Counted from the stretch's first letter, positions 1 through 7,202 are shown. The stretch: DNA of 16,646 bases from an uncultured Porphyromonadaceae bacterium (GCA_900546365.1 URCF01000020.1:1-16646), one strand, 5' to 3'. Notes: generated by a model not told the origin, from the letters alone. Made by a program: numbers and translations.

Positions 1-86
1 CAATACTATTTTAAGGCGATTTTACTGATTAACAATAGATAACATATTAATATTTACAAATATCATCTATATCACTTCTCAATTTT

Positions 87-118
87 ATTGCACAGAGGTT
101 GCATCTGATGTATTTTTG
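87..118 (+). promoter_or_regulatory. Bacteroidetes-type promoter for a short transcription unit
   Basis: A perfect -7 box of the Bacteroidetes sigma-ABfr type (TAnnTTTG, here TATTTTTG) lies at 111-118. An ATTG sequence at 87-90 sits 20 bases upstream, close to the -33 TTTG element and its usual spacing. Transcription would start near 125 and run on the plus strand into the hairpin-rich region before 320. No ordinary gene follows, so this promoter appears to serve a small RNA or a very small peptide. Confidence 0.5.
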
Positions 119-124
119 CAATGT

Positions 125-316
125 AAAAATTTGATTATTCAGTTAAAGATTGCAACAAAGAAGGTAAACATGGGCTGCAACACTGAAAAGCAAGCAGCCA
201 AAGATTGTGGATAAAACAACTCAAGGTTCGTATTAAATATTGGTAAAGTGTAGGCTCTTGACTCCAAGAGCCCCAAAAACAAAAAAGGAGAGCTCGTGAG
301 AACTCTCCTTTTTGTT
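125..316 (+). ncRNA. candidate small RNA or peptide-coding transcript
   Basis: This 190-base stretch runs from the inferred start of the promoter at 87-118 to a terminator. It contains three inverted repeats. The first is GGCTGC at 173-178 with GCAGCC at 194-199. The second is a perfect 8-bp stem, 253-260 with 265-272, closed by the four-base loop ACTC. The third is the terminator stem, 282-292 with 303-313. The words AAAGATTG (145-152 and 200-207) and TGCAAC (151-156 and 176-181) each occur twice. The promoter-to-terminator layout suggests an independent transcript. I do not recognise a known RNA family, and whether it acts as RNA or message is undecided. Confidence 0.35.
170..214 (+). CDS. 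possible 14-residue peptide with two cysteines
   Basis: An ATG at 170 opens a frame of 14 codons ending in TAA, reading MGCNTEKQAAKDCG. It is preceded by AGAAGG at 159-164 with a five-base spacer, a good Shine-Dalgarno match that is unusual in this phylum. It lies about 45 bases downstream of the inferred transcription start. The product would be hydrophilic, with cysteines at positions 3 and 13 and no membrane segment. The coding stretch also contains a 6-bp stem (173-178 with 194-199), so the bases may be kept for RNA structure rather than for the peptide. A frame this short can arise by chance. Confidence 0.22.
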   Translation: MGCNTEKQAAKDCG

Positions 317-318
317 TT
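275..318. terminator. bidirectional intrinsic terminator
   Basis: A perfect 11-bp stem (282-292 with 303-313) and a 10-base loop are flanked by an A-rich run on the left (275-286) and a T-rich run on the right (309-319). It can therefore stop transcripts in both directions: the small plus-strand unit starting near 125, and the minus-strand acyltransferase operon whose last stop codon is at 333-335. Confidence 0.75.
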
Positions 319-332
319 TCATAAATAAACGT

Positions 333-1289
333 TCACTTCCGGTTGATGTAGCTGTCGATGTGACGCTGCTTCTTCTCCTCAAAAATCTCGGAGATAGCGA
401 AGAAAATTCCGGTTTCCTCCACATCGCCAAACTCATCGTTGATGGCGGTGCCAAACATTCGCATCGTGGGCGATAGGCTCATATACGCGTTCACCAGCGG
501 AGGGATATTGATTCCGTGGGCGCGTATAGCCTTGTTGAGTATGCGGTAGTCGTCGGCATAGCTTTCGCCGGTGAAAAGCTTCTCCATCGCTTCGGTGTCA
601 ATGTCGGTGGAGAGCGGTGTGATGGGAGTCACAAGATGCTCGGGATCAGGAAAATGCTTGGAAAGGAAATAGAGCAGCATGTCGCGGCACTCCGAATTGT
701 AGCTCGGATACATTGTCATTTTTCCAAACAGATATTTGATTTCGGGATGCACCACAGTCAAGGCACCAAGCCCGTCCCACAGATTGTCAAGCGCAAAGAG
801 CGCTTTGGAGCCCGCTTTGGACGACTGATACTCCAGTCTCACAAACGAACGCCCAAGTTCCAGAGTGGCAGGCAGATATTCGTCGATAAACTTCCGGGAA
901 AAGTCAAACATATGGCTCGTTGCTATCCTCGGCTTGCCGTCAGGCAACACAACCACATCACTGCCAATGATAAAACGGTAGCCGCCAAGAATAATCCTGT
1001 CACGCGGATCCCACACTATCAGCTGGCTGCACGGCGGCATCATGGTGTCGAACATATCAATGTCGCACTCCTTACCCGAGCCTCCGCCATCCTTGCGGAA
1101 AGCCTCTTCGCGAAGCCTACCGATCTCCCGCATGGTGTTGGGAGCACAGTGGGCATCAACCACATATATAAGGTTGTGCCCCTTGTTGGTTTGGCGCAGC
1201 AACCGTTCGGGAGTGAGTTCCTCCTCAATCAACTCTGTATCTACAGGAGCTATAACAGGCTGCATGGCAGCGGCATCTGTGTTAGGCAT
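333..1289 (-). CDS. glsB: GNAT-like N-acyltransferase of acyl-amino-acid lipid synthesis (GlsB/OlsB type)
   Basis: This 318-residue protein resembles the Acetyltransf_5 ('hemolysin-like') family that contains OlsB and the Bacteroides glycine N-acyltransferase GlsB. Family members transfer a 3-hydroxy-acyl group from acyl carrier protein to the amino group of ornithine or glycine, making the lyso form of an aminolipid at the inner face of the membrane. Visible family features are the AFRKDGGG segment (about 63-70), the substrate-pocket stretch around GGYRFIIGSD (102-111) and the conserved LELGRSFVRLEYQ block (143-155). The C-terminal ~100 residues are extra to the core fold. The ATG at 1289 shares one base with the stop of the O-acyltransferase upstream (TAATG), so the two are translationally coupled. 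Glycine as substrate is inferred from the phylum; ornithine remains possible. Confidence 0.78.
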   Translation of the reverse strand: MPNTDAAAMQPVIAPVDTELIEEELTPERLLRQTNKGHNLIYVVDAHCAPNTMREIGRLREEAFRKDGGGSGKECDIDMFDTMMPPCSQLIVWDPRDRIILGGYRFIIGSDVVVLPDGKPRIATSHMFDFSRKFIDEYLPATLELGRSFVRLEYQSSKAGSKALFALDNLWDGLGALTVVHPEIKYLFGKMTMYPSYNSECRDMLLYFLSKHFPDPEHLVTPITPLSTDIDTEAMEKLFTGESYADDYRILNKAIRAHGINIPPLVNAYMSLSPTMRMFGTAINDEFGDVEETGIFFAISEIFEEKKQRHIDSYINRK

Positions 1290-2128
1290 TATTTCTGACT
1301 TTGTAAGTTATATACTATCTTCTTGATATTCTGCGCTTCGGTGCCCGCATTGCAGTTGCGGCACAGCTGACCGGGGCGGATAGGCGTACCGACAGTTATC
1401 TCAAACTGCTTCCCTTTGCTCAAAAACACCTCTTTGGGCAAACGCACCATCTCGATGTTGAATTTCAACCCGAGCAACACACGAAGTTTTGCAAAGTTAT
1501 AAAAAAACTGCGAATTATGACCGCTGAAATGCAATGGCACAACAGTGCGCTGATATTCAATGGCTTTCTGAACAAACATCTTGTGCCATTCAAGGTCGGC
1601 AATCTTGCCCGACTTCCCCTTGCGCGACACCAGGCCCGCGGGAAACATCAGCACCGGATTGTCACCGGCCATCGCCTCGTTGAGCTGCTGCGTGGCGTGG
1701 CGGTTCTGCTTGCCATGCTTGTTGACAGGCAGGAACAGGTCCTGCAAAGGCTCTATGGCCATCAGCAGGTCGTTGACCACAAACCTTACACCTTTGCCAT
1801 AAACAGATGTCAGCCAGTCTATCAGCACCATTCCGTCGAGGCCACCGAGCGGGTGGTTGCACACAAACAGTATCCGGCTGTCGCCGCTTGGCAGATTGCC
1901 GGCTCCGCTCACACTGTAGCTCACTCCGAGATGTTCGAGTACGCCGCGACAGAACTCCGCGCCGCGCAATCCTGCATTGGCCCGCAGCATACAGTTGAGT
2001 TCGTCCTGGCATATACTCTTCTCCAATACACGGAGCACCCCGCGAGGCACAAAGCGGCTGTAGCGGGGCATCCGGGTCCGGAGTATCTCGCCGATATTGA
2101 TTTGCTGTATTTCTTCACCGGTTGTCAT
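1289..2128 (-). CDS. glsA: PlsC-like O-acyltransferase of acyl-amino-acid lipid synthesis (GlsA/OlsA type)
   Basis: This 279-residue protein is a lysophospholipid-acyltransferase-like enzyme. It is expected to add the second acyl chain to the hydroxyl of the lyso-aminolipid made by the next gene. The catalytic block is NHPLGGLDG at 91-99, in which His92 and Asp98 are five residues apart rather than the four of the classic HX4D motif. This looks like a family trait and not a defect. A second block, FPAGLVSRK at 162-170, corresponds to the acyl-phosphate-binding FPEGTRS motif of PlsC. A basic, amphipathic N-terminus (about 15-35) fits peripheral membrane binding. It is the first gene of the two-gene operon, with a promoter box 57 to 64 bases upstream of its ATG. 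A general phospholipid role is the main alternative. Confidence 0.75.
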   Translation of the reverse strand: MTTGEEIQQINIGEILRTRMPRYSRFVPRGVLRVLEKSICQDELNCMLRANAGLRGAEFCRGVLEHLGVSYSVSGAGNLPSGDSRILFVCNHPLGGLDGMVLIDWLTSVYGKGVRFVVNDLLMAIEPLQDLFLPVNKHGKQNRHATQQLNEAMAGDNPVLMFPAGLVSRKGKSGKIADLEWHKMFVQKAIEYQRTVVPLHFSGHNSQFFYNFAKLRVLLGLKFNIEMVRLPKEVFLSKGKQFEITVGTPIRPGQLCRNCNAGTEAQNIKKIVYNLQSQK

Positions 2129-2184
2129 GGCAAAAATTTGAACGCGAAGTTAAGCATTTTCCACCAATCGGTGCCACTAATTGA

Positions 2185-2192
2185 CAAATATA
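2185..2192 (-). promoter_or_regulatory. -7 promoter box for the aminolipid operon
   Basis: Read on the minus strand this is TATATTTG, a perfect TAnnTTTG -7 box. The ATG at 2128 lies 57 bases beyond it, giving a leader of roughly 50 bases. I see no clear TTTG at the -33 position. It lies back-to-back with the plus-strand box at 2237-2244. Confidence 0.45.
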
Positions 2193-2236
2193 TGAAATGA
2201 CTTGGGCCCGATAGCTGGATTATCACGCTTTTTGAG

Positions 2237-2244
2237 TACTTTTG
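2237..2244 (+). promoter_or_regulatory. -7 promoter box for the nonulosonate/obg operon
   Basis: TACTTTTG is a perfect TAnnTTTG box placed 20 bases before the ATG at 2265. The leader would be only about 14 bases. This placement rules out the in-frame TTG at 2202 as the start of the next gene, because that codon lies upstream of the promoter. No good -33 element is visible. Confidence 0.5.
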
Positions 2245-2264
2245 CACACATTAATATAATCGCG

Positions 2265-2975
2265 ATGAAAAATATCCTTGTCACAATATGCGCCCGGGGA
2301 GGTTCAAAAGGGATTCCCGGGAAAAACATCAAAGAGGTGGGCGGCAAGCCGCTGCTCTACTACACTGCGAAAATAGCCCGGCAGTTTGCCGACAAGCATG
2401 GGGCCGACATCATCGTATCGTCCGACTCCGAAGCTATTCTCGATGTGGCCCGCAATTGTGGATTACCCACTGAATACAAACGACCCGCATATCTTGCCGA
2501 TGATATATGCGGCAAGCCCGACGCCATACGCGACGCCATGCTATGGGGTGAGGCGCAGCGCGGAAAGCAGTACGATATGGTGGTGGACCTCGATGTCACA
2601 TCCCCCATCCGCACCATGCACGACATCGACCAATCCCTGGAAATGATTGAAAACTGCCCGGAAGCATTGACAATCTTTTCTGTAAGCCCCTGCGGAAGAA
2701 ACCCTTATTTCAGCATGGTGCAGAAAAAAGAGAACGGATTCTACGGCACGGTATGCGATGGTAAATTCACTTCGCGCCAAACCTCGCCCACCGTTTACGA
2801 CATGAACGGCTCAATATATGTGTATCGCCGCGAAGCTCTGCTGCCAGAGCATCCGAGAGCCGTCACCGACCGCTCGATTGTGTATCTGATGCCGCATATC
2901 TGCTTCGACCTCGACGAGCCCGAGGACTACGACTATCTGACCTATCTTGTGGACAACGGCAAGGTAAATATCTGA
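2265..2975 (+). CDS. legF: CMP-nonulosonate (N-acylneuraminate/legionaminate) cytidylyltransferase
   Basis: This 236-residue enzyme activates a nine-carbon acidic sugar with CTP, giving the CMP-sugar used by surface glycosyltransferases. The nucleotide-binding signature ICARGGSKGIPGKN is at 8-21, a typical NeuA/LegF P-loop-like motif. DLDVTSPIRT at 108-117 holds the metal- and sugar-contact residues, and the length matches single-domain members. I chose the ATG at 2265 because the signature then starts near residue 8 and the promoter lies just upstream. Its stop overlaps the next ATG by one base (TGATG). The PtmE-like gene two places downstream favours legionaminic acid over neuraminic acid, but sequence reading alone cannot settle the sugar. 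No NeuB/LegI synthase is in the window. Confidence 0.8.
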   Translation: MKNILVTICARGGSKGIPGKNIKEVGGKPLLYYTAKIARQFADKHGADIIVSSDSEAILDVARNCGLPTEYKRPAYLADDICGKPDAIRDAMLWGEAQRGKQYDMVVDLDVTSPIRTMHDIDQSLEMIENCPEALTIFSVSPCGRNPYFSMVQKKENGFYGTVCDGKFTSRQTSPTVYDMNGSIYVYRREALLPEHPRAVTDRSIVYLMPHICFDLDEPEDYDYLTYLVDNGKVNI

Positions 2976-4129
2976 TGCGCAAAGTTTGCATTGTCACCGG
3001 CACCCGCGCTGAATGGGGGTTACTCTCCCCCATTGCCCGCGAGCTGCAGCACCACCCCGATGTGGAGCTGCAGATTGTGGTCACCAATATGCACCTGATG
3101 GAGCGTTACGGACTCACGGTCAACAACATTCTCGCCGAAGGGTTCAAAGTGGACTGCCGCGTGCCGCTCCCTGAGAACAACGGCTCCCAAGCCGATGTGG
3201 CCCGCGCCACAGGAGCCTGCATGAGCGGAATGGCGTCAGCGTTTGAGCAACTGCAGCCCGACCTTGTGGTGATTCTCGGCGACCGCACCGAAATGCTCGC
3301 CACAGCCTCCGCAGCCACCATAATGCGCATCCCCATCGTACACCTGCATGGCGGCGAGGAAACACAGGGAGCCATCGACAACAGCATCCGCCATGCCATC
3401 ACCAAACTCGCCTCGCTCCACCTCACCGCCACCGAAGAGTATCGCCGGCGCGTGATTCAGATGGGCGAGAACCCCGACCATGTGATAAACACCGGCGCCA
3501 TAGGCGTTTACAACTGCATCCATGAACCGGTGGTACCGAAAGAGGAGCTGGAAGCGTTGCTCAACATCCCCGTCAATCGCCATTCGCTGCTGGTCACATA
3601 CCACCCAGCGACTCTCGACACCGCCTCCTCCGCCGAACGATTTGGCGCTCTCCTTGAGGCCCTTGACTCCACCGACCATGGCAGTGTCATTTTCACCTAC
3701 CCCAACAACGATGCCGACGGGCTTGTCATCATCGATATGATCACCGACTATGTCAACTCCTATCCCGGGAGAGCCGCCGCCGTACCGTCGCTCGGCAAAC
3801 GACGCTATCTCAGCGCGTTGCACTATATCGGCGCGATGGTGGGCAACTCCTCCAGCGGCATAATCGAAGTACCCTCCATGCATATCCCCACTGTAAACAT
3901 CGGCATACGGCAGCAAGGGCGCCTCGCTGCCGACTCAGTGATTCACTGCGGAGAATCAGCAGCCGAAATAGCAGCAGCCATCACCCGCGCACTCTCCCCC
4001 GCCGGACAGCAGGCAGCCCGCGACACCATCAACCCCTACGGATCCGACGACACCCTCCGCAAATGCGTGTCGGCCATAGTCAACACACCTCTCGACTCAC
4101 TCACCATCAAAAGATTTATCAATCTATGA
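2975..4129 (+). CDS. neuC: UDP-N-acetylglucosamine 2-epimerase, hydrolysing (NeuC/LegG)
   Basis: This 384-residue cytosolic enzyme is expected to release UDP (or GDP) while epimerising an N-acetylhexosamine, yielding the free ManNAc-type sugar that a nonulosonate synthase condenses with phosphoenolpyruvate. The N-terminal GTRAEWG loop is at 9-15, followed by LGDRTEM at 101-107 and the conserved HGGEETQGAIDNSIRHAITK block (125-144). A GNSSSGIIEVP nucleotide-binding segment lies near residue 290. This is the GT-B-like fold of WecB/NeuC, and the length is normal. It overlaps its neighbours by one base (upstream) and four bases (downstream, ATGA), showing tight coupling. In a legionaminate pathway the substrate would be the 2,4-diacetamido sugar, the LegG role. 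NeuC versus LegG is undecided. Confidence 0.85.
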   Translation: MRKVCIVTGTRAEWGLLSPIARELQHHPDVELQIVVTNMHLMERYGLTVNNILAEGFKVDCRVPLPENNGSQADVARATGACMSGMASAFEQLQPDLVVILGDRTEMLATASAATIMRIPIVHLHGGEETQGAIDNSIRHAITKLASLHLTATEEYRRRVIQMGENPDHVINTGAIGVYNCIHEPVVPKEELEALLNIPVNRHSLLVTYHPATLDTASSAERFGALLEALDSTDHGSVIFTYPNNDADGLVIIDMITDYVNSYPGRAAAVPSLGKRRYLSALHYIGAMVGNSSSGIIEVPSMHIPTVNIGIRQQGRLAADSVIHCGESAAEIAAAITRALSPAGQQAARDTINPYGSDDTLRKCVSAIVNTPLDSLTIKRFINL

Positions 4130-5175
4130 CAAATCATATCATACCACACACCCACACCATCATCCAGGCTCTGGATATGCTCAATGCCTTGTCGGGAGGC
4201 GTGATGACCCTTATGGTCACCGACGAGTCCGGCAAGATGGTGGGCACTCTCACCGACGGCGATGTGCGCCGCGGGCTTCTGGCCGGACACTGTCCCGACC
4301 ATAGTGTTGCCACGGTGATGCACCGCTCTTTCAGCTACCTCCAAGGCCCTGAGGTGGATGTGGAGCAGTTGCGCCAGATTCGTGCACGAGGAGTACGTCT
4401 CATCCCGGTGCTGGACCGTGATGGCTCTATATCGCGCATCATCGACACCACACTCACCGACACCCTCCTCCCCATATCTGCCATACTGATGGCCGGAGGC
4501 AAAGGCGAGCGGCTGCGCCCTCTCACCATCGACACCCCCAAACCGCTGCTCAATGTGGGAGGCAAACCTATTATTGACCACAACATCCACGCTCTTGCAC
4601 ATGTGGGAGTGGAGAATATATATGTGACTGTCAACTACCTGGCAGAAAAAATAGAGCAGCATTTCGCTTCACCCGTCGCCGGAGTGCAGGTGAAATGCGT
4701 GCGCGAGCCAAAGCCGCTCGGCACCATAGGCTCAGCCAAACTCACTCCTATCCCAAAGCATGGAGTGTCGGTGGTGATGAACTCCGACCTCCTCACCGAT
4801 GTGTCGCTCGAAGATATGTATCTGGCCCATATCAAGGAGCAAGCCGCCATAACCATCGCGGCCATACCTTACAATCTGTCGGTGCCCTACGCCATCCTCA
4901 CCACCGAGGGTCACACCGTCACCGCACTGCAGGAAAAGCCCTCCTATTCGTTCTATGCCAACGCAGGCATATATATGATCAACAACGAGCTTATACACAA
5001 CCTGCCCGATGACACCCGCGTGGATGCCACCGACCTTATCAGCTCAACCATCGACAACAATCTAAAAGTCACCTACTTCCCGATCTCAGGCACATGGATC
5101 GACATCGGTTCGCCCGACGATTATCGCCACGCTTGCGAACTTGCGGCCCATCGCATCGGTTTTAATAACAAGTAA
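4126..5175 (+). CDS. ptmE: CBS-domain sugar-1-phosphate nucleotidyltransferase (PtmE-like)
   Basis: This 349-residue protein has two parts. Residues 1-115 form a CBS-domain regulatory module; MVGTLTDGDVRRGLL (38-52) is a typical CBS strand-helix. From 118 on there is a nucleotidyltransferase with the signature LMAGGKGERLRPLT (121-134) and TPKPLLNVGGKPI (137-149), then NSDLLTD with the metal-binding aspartate and GTWIDIGSPDDY near the end. The same architecture occurs in Campylobacter PtmE, a glucosamine-1-phosphate guanylyltransferase that starts the GDP-based legionaminic acid route. The ATG at 4126 overlaps the upstream stop (ATGA). An in-frame ATG at 4063 lies deep inside the epimerase gene and would add 21 residues of antisense-like composition, so I rejected it. 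Other hexose-1-phosphate substrates are possible. Confidence 0.75.
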   Translation: MTNHIIPHTHTIIQALDMLNALSGGVMTLMVTDESGKMVGTLTDGDVRRGLLAGHCPDHSVATVMHRSFSYLQGPEVDVEQLRQIRARGVRLIPVLDRDGSISRIIDTTLTDTLLPISAILMAGGKGERLRPLTIDTPKPLLNVGGKPIIDHNIHALAHVGVENIYVTVNYLAEKIEQHFASPVAGVQVKCVREPKPLGTIGSAKLTPIPKHGVSVVMNSDLLTDVSLEDMYLAHIKEQAAITIAAIPYNLSVPYAILTTEGHTVTALQEKPSYSFYANAGIYMINNELIHNLPDDTRVDATDLISSTIDNNLKVTYFPISGTWIDIGSPDDYRHACELAAHRIGFNNK

Positions 5176-5190
5176 ATTACAATTCCTGAT

Positions 5191-6378
5191 ATGGCTCAAT
5201 CCAACTTCATTGACTATGTAAAGATACTGTGCCGCTCCGGCAAGGGCGGCGCCGGTTCACGACATTTCCATCGCGCCAAATATGTGCCCAAAGGCGGCCC
5301 CGACGGCGGCGACGGCGGTCGTGGCGGTCACATTATATTGCGCGGCAACAGCCACATGTGGACTCTCCTGCCCCTGAAATACAACCGTCATATTTTTGCC
5401 GGAAACGGCGAAAGCGGCTCTGCCGGACGCAGTTTCGGCAAGGACGGCAACGATGTGGTGATCGATGTGCCGTGCGGCACTGTGGTGTACGATGCCGAAA
5501 CAGGAGAATTCCTATGCGAGGTCAACTACGATGGCGAAGAGATAAAACTGCTCCGCGGCGGCAAAGGCGGCCTCGGCAACTGGCATTTCAAATCGGCCAC
5601 CAACCGCACCCCACGCTATGCCCAGCCGGGTGAACCCGCCATTGAGAAAAGCGTGGTGCTGGAGCTGAAAATGCTTGCCGATGTGGGACTTGTGGGATTT
5701 CCCAACGCCGGAAAATCCACTCTCCTCTCAGCCGTTTCTGCAGCCAAGCCCAAAATCGCCGACTACCCCTTCACCACTATGGAGCCGCAGCTCGGCATCG
5801 TGGCCTACCGCAACAACCGCTCCTTTGTGATGGCCGACATACCCGGCATTATCGAGGGTGCATCCGAAGGCAAAGGACTCGGCCTACGGTTCCTGCGCCA
5901 TATCGAGCGCAACGCCGTGCTTCTGTTCATGGTGCCTGCCGATGCCGACGACATCACCGAAGCCTACAATGTGCTGCTCAACGAGTTGCAGCAGTTCAAC
6001 CCCCAGCTGATGGACAAGGAGCGGATACTCGCCATCTCGAAAAGCGACATGCTCGATGACGAGCTTATGGCCGAGATTGAAAAGACACTCCCCGAAGGTG
6101 TGCCACATGTGTTCATCTCCGCCGTCACAGGGTTCGGCATCGACAAGCTCAAGGATATCCTCTGGGGAGCCATCAACGACGACCGCAACCGCATCGCCAC
6201 CCCCTCCATCACCCATCGCCCGCTCGACATGCACCACCGGGTGCGCGAAGAGGACGAATTTATCTTCGACAAGCCTGAAATTGAGGAAGATCCCGAAGAG
6301 GAGATCTGGGATGACGAGGATCCGGGCGAAGATTGGGACGAACTCGACTGGGAATACACCCCCGATGAAAATAAATAA
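5191..6378 (+). CDS. obg: Obg GTPase (ribosome assembly / stringent response)
   Basis: This 395-residue protein is the essential Obg/CgtA GTPase that acts in late 50S assembly. The glycine-rich Obg fold covers about 1-160 (PKGGPDGGDGGRGG at 33-46). The G domain follows, with P-loop GFPNAGKST (169-177), DYPFTTMEP switch I (191-199) and DIPG (216-219). The G4 site reads SKSD (283-286) instead of the usual NKxD, and G5 is SAV. The C-terminal tail after about 345 is strikingly acidic (EIEEDPEEEIWDDEDPGEDW), replacing the OCT domain seen in some phyla. It begins 15 bases after the PtmE-like gene and overlaps pgeF by 14 bases, so it appears to be read from the sugar operon's promoter. Confidence 0.96.
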   Translation: MAQSNFIDYVKILCRSGKGGAGSRHFHRAKYVPKGGPDGGDGGRGGHIILRGNSHMWTLLPLKYNRHIFAGNGESGSAGRSFGKDGNDVVIDVPCGTVVYDAETGEFLCEVNYDGEEIKLLRGGKGGLGNWHFKSATNRTPRYAQPGEPAIEKSVVLELKMLADVGLVGFPNAGKSTLLSAVSAAKPKIADYPFTTMEPQLGIVAYRNNRSFVMADIPGIIEGASEGKGLGLRFLRHIERNAVLLFMVPADADDITEAYNVLLNELQQFNPQLMDKERILAISKSDMLDDELMAEIEKTLPEGVPHVFISAVTGFGIDKLKDILWGAINDDRNRIATPSITHRPLDMHHRVREEDEFIFDKPEIEEDPEEEIWDDEDPGEDWDELDWEYTPDENK

Positions 6379-7102
6379 GATCGACCTCGGGGACGGCTGC
6401 TCAGCCGGATACACCGAGCGGAGAGCCTCCAATCCCGGAAATCCTTACGACGGATTCAATATCTGCCACTACACCAACGACTCGCCCGAGCATATCGCGG
6501 CGTGCCGCAAATCGCTGTCCCACACCCTCGGCATCAACCCCGGACAGATTCTGATTCCGCGTCAAACCCACTCCACCAATGTGGCCGTGATTGACAACCC
6601 CGCCGAAGTGAATCTTGAGAATACCGACGGACTCGTCACAGCCAACCGCTCCCTGCTGCTCTGCATCAACACCGCCGACTGTGTGCCGGTAGTGCTTCAT
6701 GACTCTGTAGCCGGAGTGATTGGCATCTGCCATGCCGGATGGCGCGGGATGGTCAACGGTGTGATTCAGCACACCGTCAGTGCCATGCTCGCCATCGGTG
6801 CCTCACCCCACAGCATACAAGCCGCCATGGGACCGTGCATCTGCACCGACTGCTTCGAGGTGGGACCGGAGGTGGCAGAGCAGTTCACCGCATGGCCTCA
6901 CGCAGTGGTGCAACGCCCTGAGTGGGCGAAGCCGCATATCGATCTCGCTGCTGTCGCCACAACCATCCTGCATAGCTGCGGGGTCAACAAAGTGACTCCC
7001 CCTGACGAATGTACGCGGTGCGAATGGCAGCGATTGTTCAGCGCACGACGGCTCGGCATCAACTCCGGACGGATGCTCACATTCATCTCCTTGGCTACAT
7101 AG
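6365..7102 (+). CDS. pgeF: laccase-domain protein, PgeF/YfiH family
   Basis: This 245-residue protein belongs to the YfiH/LACC1 family. Members bind Zn or Cu and have been described as purine-nucleoside phosphorylase/deaminases and as peptidoglycan editing factors that keep serine out of the stem peptide. The metal ligands are visible: His69 in RQTHSTNV, Cys106 in TADCVP and His123 in CHAGWRG. The family's second half, GPCICTDCFEVGPEV, and a terminal CTRCEW...FSARR stretch are also present, so the gene is intact. The start at 6365 lies 14 bases inside obg in another frame; an earlier in-frame start at 6056 would add 103 residues of low-complexity shadow sequence. The overlap implies translational coupling to obg. 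Confidence 0.92.
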   Translation: MKINKIDLGDGCSAGYTERRASNPGNPYDGFNICHYTNDSPEHIAACRKSLSHTLGINPGQILIPRQTHSTNVAVIDNPAEVNLENTDGLVTANRSLLLCINTADCVPVVLHDSVAGVIGICHAGWRGMVNGVIQHTVSAMLAIGASPHSIQAAMGPCICTDCFEVGPEVAEQFTAWPHAVVQRPEWAKPHIDLAAVATTILHSCGVNKVTPPDECTRCEWQRLFSARRLGINSGRMLTFISLAT

Positions 7103-7169
7103 ATGGCACTAAGGTGAATTTTGGTAAGAATTACAGAATTTTAGGTTAGTGAATTTGCGATTAATGGAG

Positions 7170-7177
7170 TAATTTTG
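7170..7177 (+). promoter_or_regulatory. -7 promoter box for the TonB receptor gene
   Basis: TAATTTTG is a perfect TAnnTTTG box 26 bases before the ATG at 7203. TTTG at 7154-7157 is only 12 bases upstream, too close for a standard -33 element, so recognition may rely on the -7 box or on an activator. The 100-base gap after pgeF contains no convincing terminator stem. Confidence 0.5.
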
Positions 7178-7202
7178 CGCCCGAACAATCATCTATCGCA
7201 TT

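Noticed and set aside
1..86. AT-rich left edge as a second foreign segment
   Set aside because: It is short and intergenic, and it leads into a normal Bacteroidetes promoter, so ordinary non-coding composition explains it.
516..1298. 260-codon plus-strand open frame opposite the N-acyltransferase gene
   Set aside because: It lies entirely antisense to a well-supported gene, and its His/Arg/Val-rich product has no recognisable domain. It is a high-G+C shadow frame.
2202..2264. Earlier TTG start for the cytidylyltransferase
   Set aside because: It would precede the promoter box at 2237-2244 and add 21 residues before the conserved N-terminal strand.
3236..3916. 226-codon minus-strand frame inside the 2-epimerase gene
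   Set aside because: It is antisense to a gene with clear NeuC motifs. The Gly/Val/His-rich product is typical of a complementary-strand shadow.
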